Shown piece after piece: positions 5,718-9,521 of a stretch of 9,521 bases of DNA. This DNA is from UBA5500 sp023622465 (GTDB lineage Bacteria > Bacillota > UBA994 > UBA5500), in assembly GCA_023622465.1 (NCBI GenBank), contig JAMNZE010000112.1:1-9521 (forward strand), in the 5' to 3' direction. Position 1 is the first letter of the stretch, and each line of letters starts with the position of its first letter. A program made the position numbers and the translations under genes. The notes under the pieces are model-generated. The model was not told where the DNA came from, searched no databases, and worked only from the letters and a program-made list of their open reading frames with translations.

Positions 5718-6714
5718 TTACCTGATCACCTCCGCGGCTGTACACAATTTCATTAGCCTCTTCTAAGCGGCGAATAATAGCCACGATTTTTTGTTGGGCT
5801 TCCTCCACATCCCTTAGACGCACCGGCCCCATGTATTCCATATCTTCCTGTAACATCTCAGCGAATCGTTTAGACACGCTATTGAAAATTAGTTGTTTGA
5901 CATCCTCGTTGGCCACCTTGAGGGCCATGGCCAAATCCTTATTATCAACCTCTCGCAAGACCCGCTGGATAGCGCGGGTATCCAGAAGAACAATATCGTC
6001 GAAGGTGAACATACGTTTCTTAATCTCTTCAGCCAACTCGGGAGTTTGTAGCTCCATTGATTCTAAAATAGTGCGTTCGGTACCCCGATCCACACGGGTG
6101 AGAATTTGCACCACCGTTTCCAAACCATCAATGGAAGTGTAATCTTGTCCCACCAGAGTAGAGAGTTTCTTTTCCAGCACCCGTTCAATTTCGCGGATGG
6201 TTTCGGGCGAGGTACGTTCCATAGACGCGATGCGCTTGGCGATATCGCTTTGCAACTCGGGCGGCAACGAAGAAATGATGGCCGCCCCCTGCTCCGGCGG
6301 TAAAAAGGATAAAATTAGGGCTATCGTCTGGGGGTGCTCCCCTTGTAAATAGTTAAGCAATTGGGTCGGATCGGCCTTGCGCACAAACTCAAAGGGCCGA
6401 ACCTGTAAAGATGCGGTCAGACGATTTATCACATCGATAGCCTTATCGTCTCCCAAAGCCCTGGTAAGCACATCGCGGGCATACTCGATACCCCCCTGGG
6501 AAATGTAGTCCCGGGCCAAAGCCATTTGATAAAACTCTTCTAGCACCATTTGCCGCTCTTCCGGTGTTATGCGGCGCGTATTAGCAATCTCCAAGGTGAG
6601 GGTCTCAATTTCTTCTTCATTCAAGTGCTTAAACACTTGAGCCGATACTTCGGTGCCCATGGCGATTAGCAAAGCCGCCGCCTTTTGGCGGCCGGTTAAA
6701 CCAAAACGGGACAT
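5710..6714 (-). CDS. fliG: Flagellar motor switch protein FliG
   Basis: FliG is the rotor protein of the C-ring. It binds FliF through its N-domain and meets the stator through charged residues of its C-domain. At 334 residues it is full length. The N-terminal part begins with GRQKAAALLIAMG (8-20). The middle domain has the FliM-binding motif EHPQTIALILSFL (126-138). A linker helix at 166-189 leads to the C-terminal part, with MFTFDDIVLLD (235-245; family form MFxFEDI) and the torque helix around RAIQRVLREVDNKDLAMALK (248-267) carrying the expected Arg/Glu/Asp/Lys residues. MGPVRLRDVEEAQQKIV (295-311) is also canonical. The start is ATG, 4 bases after the fliF stop, with a GAGGAG site inside the fliF end. 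The 3' end encodes the conserved GG residues and carries the fliH ribosome binding site. Confidence 0.97.
   Translation of the reverse strand: MSRFGLTGRQKAAALLIAMGTEVSAQVFKHLNEEEIETLTLEIANTRRITPEERQMVLEEFYQMALARDYISQGGIEYARDVLTRALGDDKAIDVINRLTASLQVRPFEFVRKADPTQLLNYLQGEHPQTIALILSFLPPEQGAAIISSLPPELQSDIAKRIASMERTSPETIREIERVLEKKLSTLVGQDYTSIDGLETVVQILTRVDRGTERTILESMELQTPELAEEIKKRMFTFDDIVLLDTRAIQRVLREVDNKDLAMALKVANEDVKQLIFNSVSKRFAEMLQEDMEYMGPVRLRDVEEAQQKIVAIIRRLEEANEIVYSRGGDQVIV
5725..5734 (-). promoter_or_regulatory. Ribosome binding site of fliH, embedded in the fliG 3' end
   Basis: The minus strand reads GGAGGTGATC, a ten-base match to the complement of the 16S rRNA 3' end (anti-Shine-Dalgarno). 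It lies inside the last codons of fliG, encoding Gly-Gly-Asp. The TTG at 5717 follows at normal distance, whereas the GTG at 5708 would be too far, so the site favours the TTG start. Confidence 0.75.
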
Positions 6715-6718
6715 ATTA

Positions 6719-8254
6719 TCAACTCTCCTCGTTTAGCCAAGCTCGGATTATGAAAGCAAAATCCTCCGGTTGTTGGCGAGCCAGTCGCTCCAGGTGTTTA
6801 CGCAAAGCTTCCGATTTATCCTCTTGCTGCTCAGGTAATCTAGCTTCCTCTTCTGCCTCCTGTTCAACCGTAGCTGCAACCTGTGCTGCTTGTAATTCTT
6901 GCAGTAGCGCCTGCTGTCTGCGACGGGAAATAAATCGGACTATTAGTAGAGCCAGAATAGCTAACAAGACCCCGATACCCACTTGTACAGCTAGCGAACT
7001 GTACCAGGGCGGCGCCACAGGGGTCGGTGGTGCTTCCTGGTCGGCAAATTTCATAGTCTGTACCGACACCACATCGGATCGCTCCGCATCATACCCCACG
7101 GCTGCCTCTACCGCAGCTTGTACTCGAGCCGTATCCACAACCACATCGGTTTCGTTGATTATCACTGAAACCGACAAGCGTTTAATGGCCCCAGGAGCGT
7201 ATGTAATCGTCTCACGAATCTCATCCAATTCATAGGCAATGGTTCTTTGCCGTTTCTCCGATTCACTGCGACTGGTGCCTGATGCCGGTGATTGGGTTAC
7301 TTCCCCCGGGTTGGTATCGGTGCCTGGCGGGGCACCAGCCGTACCTTCGCCACTATAATAATCGCTTAACTCTTCAATCTGCCTAATTAACCCCTCTTCT
7401 CCTTCTCCTGGGCTTTCAAAACGGACTGTTTCTGTACTTCGCTGGTTGAAATCCAACTCGGCTGTCACCCGTACAGCCACATTCTCTTCTCCAAAAATTT
7501 GGCCCAATAAGGTGGTAATACTTCTTTCTAAGTCCAGCTGCAGCGCCTGCTGCCTACTGTGTTGTTCCGAAAAACTAGGTCCGGCCTGCTCGGTGCCTGA
7601 GTTTAACACCCTTCCTTCCGCATCAATAACCGTCACATTCTCGGGCGCCAAGTTGGGTACCGCCCGCGACACCAGATGTACCACGCCGGCCACCTGCCCC
7701 GAGTCGAGAGCAGTAGTCGATTTAATCCACACCGATGCGGTGGCCTCTGTTTGTCGTTTAGGGTCTAGAAACACATTTTCTTTAGGTAGAGCTAACTTCA
7801 CTTCTGCATCCTGGATGTTGGCGATCTTTGTTAGAGTAAGAGCCAACTGCTCTTCCAGAAGCAATTGCTGCTGGAGAGCCCTTTCACTTTCGGTCATACT
7901 GAAGCTGCTCTTATTAAATAGCTCATAGCCCACACGTCCACTACGGGGCAACCCGGCGGCAGCAGCCTCCAAGCGGGCCAGATCGGCCTGTTTCCGTGGC
8001 ACCGCAATAGCCGTTCCAGCATTCTCTAGCTTGGTAGATATGCGTTTAGCTTCCAGCTCCGCCGTAATGGCTGCCGCGTCTTCTAAAGTTAAACCGTGAA
8101 AGACGGTCACATAGTTGGGCCGAAAGGCAATGTACAGCAAACCAACCAGTACGAGGAAGGAAACAGCGGCTATAAAAATAAAACGTTGACGCCACTGGGG
8201 TGCCTGTAGCTTCCACTTTTCAATTAGATTTGTGATTTGAATAGGTATATTCAT
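6719..8254 (-). CDS. fliF: Flagellar MS-ring protein FliF
   Basis: FliF oligomerises in the cytoplasmic membrane into the MS ring, the base on which the rotor, rod and export gate assemble. The product has 511 residues, near the family norm. Layout: cytoplasmic N-terminus; first membrane helix at about 25-43 (FIFIAAVSFLVLVGLLYIAF); the YscJ/FliF ring-building region at about 46-220, with QQQLLLEEQLALTLTKIANI (128-147) and VKLALPKENVFL (152-163); and the larger FliF-specific collar region at about 225-400. The collar region is interrupted by a Gly/Ser/Pro-rich loop at about 290-335. The second membrane helix is at about 420-441, followed by Arg-rich RRR. The C-terminal tail ends in EALRKHLERLARQQPEDFAF and IIRAWLNEES, the FliG-binding segment. 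The start is ATG, 38 bases after fliE, with a GGGGTGG-type site. Confidence 0.97.
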   Translation of the reverse strand: MNIPIQITNLIEKWKLQAPQWRQRFIFIAAVSFLVLVGLLYIAFRPNYVTVFHGLTLEDAAAITAELEAKRISTKLENAGTAIAVPRKQADLARLEAAAAGLPRSGRVGYELFNKSSFSMTESERALQQQLLLEEQLALTLTKIANIQDAEVKLALPKENVFLDPKRQTEATASVWIKSTTALDSGQVAGVVHLVSRAVPNLAPENVTVIDAEGRVLNSGTEQAGPSFSEQHSRQQALQLDLERSITTLLGQIFGEENVAVRVTAELDFNQRSTETVRFESPGEGEEGLIRQIEELSDYYSGEGTAGAPPGTDTNPGEVTQSPASGTSRSESEKRQRTIAYELDEIRETITYAPGAIKRLSVSVIINETDVVVDTARVQAAVEAAVGYDAERSDVVSVQTMKFADQEAPPTPVAPPWYSSLAVQVGIGVLLAILALLIVRFISRRRQQALLQELQAAQVAATVEQEAEEEARLPEQQEDKSEALRKHLERLARQQPEDFAFIIRAWLNEES

Positions 8255-8292
8255 TTAGCCACCCCAATCCCTGCTACACACAACACTGTAAC

Positions 8293-8586
8293 TCATACCT
8301 GCATGCGCATGATCTCTTGAAAAGCTTCTAGTAATTTGTTGCGCACCTGCTGCAACAATTGCCACGACAACGCTGCCTTTTCGGTTGCAATCATGACCGC
8401 TGCCACGTCATCGATTTCACCTAAGGCTAACTGGGCACTCAGTTTATCCGCCATTGTTTGCTGCGCTACCGCCTGCTCTAACAGACCGTTTAACAATTGT
8501 CCAAAGCTTACACTGCCATCTTGCGCCCTTTTAGTTGTTGTTTCCCGGCTACTCGAAAGTCCTATTGGTTGCAATCGAACCTGCAT
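8293..8586 (-). CDS. fliE: Flagellar hook-basal body adaptor protein FliE
   Basis: FliE is the small protein that joins the MS ring to the first rod subunits. At 97 residues it has the usual length. The N-terminal 25 residues are variable. The conserved part starts at VSFGQLLNGLLEQAV (26-40) and continues as DKLSAQLALGEIDDVAAVMI (47-66), ATEKAALSWQLLQQVRNKLL (67-86) and the C-terminal EAFQEIMRMQV (87-97), all typical of the family. The ATG start is 2 bases after the flgC stop. Its ribosome binding site is weak (AGGTAG), so translation probably depends on coupling to flgC. It is followed by fliF, its direct structural partner. Confidence 0.95.
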   Translation of the reverse strand: MQVRLQPIGLSSSRETTTKRAQDGSVSFGQLLNGLLEQAVAQQTMADKLSAQLALGEIDDVAAVMIATEKAALSWQLLQQVRNKLLEAFQEIMRMQV

Positions 8587-8588
8587 GG

Positions 8589-9020
8589 CTATCTACCTAT
8601 CTCTAAGGCCTTTGCGACCATCGCTTTCGTAGAATTAAGGGCGGTTACGTTGGCCTCATAGGCCCGGCTGGCAGAAATCATATTCACCATTTCCCGCATA
8701 ATATTGACATTGGGCATGCGGATATAGCCTTGCTCATCGGCGTAGGGATGCTCCGGCTGATAGACCAGTTCTCCCGGAGTAACATTATCCTCAGCAATAG
8801 CCACTACCCGCACTCCTTGCCCTAATTGTTGGGTGGAGCGTCTTAGGACAGCAGCAAAACTGTCATCTTGCTTAGCCGCAAATATGGGGTACCGGCGCTG
8901 GAAGGGGGCCTCACCCGGGGGCCGCACCGTAGAAGCGTTGGCAATATTGTCGGCAATGATATCCATGCGGAGCCTCTGGGCACTCAGACCTGAGGCACTA
9001 ATCCCGAATATACCCAACAC
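8589..9020 (-). CDS. flgC: Flagellar proximal rod protein FlgC
   Basis: FlgC is one of the rod proteins between the MS ring and the hook. The 143 residues match the usual size. The N-terminal flg_bb_rod helix reads MLGIFGISASGLSAQRLRMD (1-20), followed by the motif IADNIANASTV (22-32). The C-terminal part is typical of FlgC: NVNIMREMVNMISASRAYEA (104-123), then NVTALNSTKAMVAKALEIGR to the end. The start is GTG (9020-9018), 2 bases after the flgB stop. The GGGAGGCGG sequence that encodes the end of flgB can serve as its ribosome binding site, so flgB and flgC are likely translationally coupled. Confidence 0.95.
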   Translation of the reverse strand: MLGIFGISASGLSAQRLRMDIIADNIANASTVRPPGEAPFQRRYPIFAAKQDDSFAAVLRRSTQQLGQGVRVVAIAEDNVTPGELVYQPEHPYADEQGYIRMPNVNIMREMVNMISASRAYEANVTALNSTKAMVAKALEIGR

Positions 9021-9022
9021 CC

Positions 9023-9361
9023 TTACCGCCTCCCTTCTGTAATTAGATAGCGTAACGTGGCCAGATGCTTGCTCAAACTAGTGGCTACCGCATTAAAGTA
9101 GGCCTCATTCTCGGCCACATAAGTCATCTCCTGCTCTATGTCCACGTTATTACCATCGAGACGCAAACTGGTATTGTCCTGACGATAAATAGAATCCTCT
9201 AAGGGAGAGTCTAATTTCCGTAGGGCGGCGCCCATTGCCAGATCAAAGCGCTTAAAGCCAGGCGTATCCACATTGGCCACATTATTAGCCAATACCTTTT
9301 GCCGCAAGGTAGCAGCAGATAGCGCCCGTTCCAGTAGCAGCGATGTGGCAACCTTATTCAT
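9023..9361 (-). CDS. flgB: Flagellar basal-body rod protein FlgB (short form)
   Basis: FlgB is the most proximal rod subunit and is the usual first gene of this operon in Firmicutes. The product has 112 residues against about 130 normally. The N-terminal rod motif LANNVANVDTPGFKRFD (24-40) is complete. So is the C-terminal part, with LRLDGNNVDIEQEMTYVAEN (66-85) and FNAVATSLSKHLATLRYLI (89-107). The missing residues therefore come from the variable middle (about 45-65), where many family members carry a longer loop. There is no sign of a frameshift, so this is probably a naturally compact protein. The ATG start follows an AGGGGG site by about 10 bases. Confidence 0.93.
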   Translation of the reverse strand: MNKVATSLLLERALSAATLRQKVLANNVANVDTPGFKRFDLAMGAALRKLDSPLEDSIYRQDNTSLRLDGNNVDIEQEMTYVAENEAYFNAVATSLSKHLATLRYLITEGRR

Positions 9362-9398
9362 CGTCTAAGTTCCCCCTTTTTGTAACAAATGCAAAATA

Positions 9399-9437
9399 GG
9401 CCATTATCGTAAAGCAACCACTTTTAACGACATGGCC
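9399..9437. repeat. Imperfect inverted repeat in the flgB leader
   Basis: GGCCAT (9399-9404) and ATGGCC (9432-9437) are perfect inverted copies. Further inside, TCG pairs with CGA and TAAA with TTTA, then a G:C pair, around a 6-base loop near 9415-9420, with a small internal loop and single-base bulges. About 14 pairs can form in all. It lies between the 0A-box candidate and the flgB ribosome binding site, so it may be a protein-binding dyad or a 5'-leader hairpin. No U-run follows in the direction of flgB, which argues against a simple terminator. Confidence 0.5.
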
Positions 9438-9470
9438 AGATGAACAACTTATATTTACCCCGCTATTCTG

Positions 9471-9480
9471 TTTCGACAAA
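9471..9480 (-). promoter_or_regulatory. Candidate Spo0A box upstream of flgB
   Basis: The minus strand reads TTTGTCGAAA, containing the 0A-box core TGTCGAA (9478-9472). It is 110 bases upstream of the flgB start and in the same orientation. Spo0A, the sporulation master regulator, binds this kind of site, so it could link the flagellar operon to the motility-to-sporulation decision. A 7-base core can occur by chance, and this is one site only. A sigma factor promoter could not be placed with confidence: a GATAAT -10-like hexamer exists at 9408-9403 but has no good -35. The rest of 9362-9521 holds no coding sequence that I can support. Confidence 0.45.
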
Positions 9481-9521
9481 AGCTGCTAAAAACCTTCCTT
9501 GTTTTGCGTTAAATTTGCTAA

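Noticed and set aside
6750..7235. Long plus-strand frames (161 and 160 codons, the second at 7446-7928) opposite fliF
   Set aside because: Cys/Ser/Thr-rich antisense translations of a clear fliF gene, a common artefact of its codon use.
9404..9426. Possible SigD (sigma-28) promoter: TAAA (9426-9423) and CGATAA (9409-9404) upstream of flgB
   Set aside because: The gap is about 4 bases shorter than the 15 or so expected between TAAA and GCCGATAA, and the GC of the -10 element is missing.
1..9521. Mobile elements, CRISPR arrays, tRNA or rRNA genes
   Set aside because: No transposase, terminal repeats, regularly spaced repeats or RNA gene sequence was seen; the window is filled by the flagellar operon.

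Overview
The window is the first part of a large flagellar (fla/che-type) operon, and every gene in it lies on the minus strand, so it is read from the right edge towards position 1. Gene order, translated motifs and the GGAGG-type ribosome binding sites point to a flagellated, Gram-positive, Clostridia-like Firmicute, probably from a Peptococcaceae/Moorella-like group. GC content is moderate. A 0A-box-like site upstream of the first gene suggests a Spo0A-encoding, endospore-type lineage. The taxonomic call is inference from layout and motifs only.

Layout in transcription order: an upstream non-coding region (9362-9521) with a TTTGTCGAAA site and an imperfect inverted repeat; proximal rod genes flgB and flgC; the MS-ring/rod adaptor fliE; the MS-ring gene fliF; the rotor switch gene fliG; the export-ATPase genes fliH, fliI and fliJ; a ylxF/MotE-like membrane gene with a C-terminal MgtE_N-like region; the hook-length gene fliK; the hook-cap gene flgD; a small flagellar operon gene of the TIGR02530 type; and the 5' part of the hook gene flgE, cut by the window edge at position 1. 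Spacing is tight, with ATGA overlaps (fliH/fliI, fliJ/ylxF), an 8-base overlap (fliG/fliH) and otherwise gaps of 2-38 bases, as expected of one co-transcribed, translationally coupled unit.

Together the genes build the flagellum from the inside out: MS ring and switch, the ATPase complex that drives type III export, the rod, then hook cap, hook length control and hook.

Most of the window is ordinary. The main anomaly is the flgD/TIGR02530 junction (about 805-880). There the flgD frame runs on for about 38 residues through the next gene, while the next gene lacks a normal N-terminus, has an in-frame stop just upstream of family-like sequence, and has a well-placed start and ribosome binding site in a frame one base away. 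This looks like a small indel or deletion, or a sequence error. The upstream region, with its 0A-box candidate and hairpin, is the most interesting regulatory stretch. I see no convincing new biological system.
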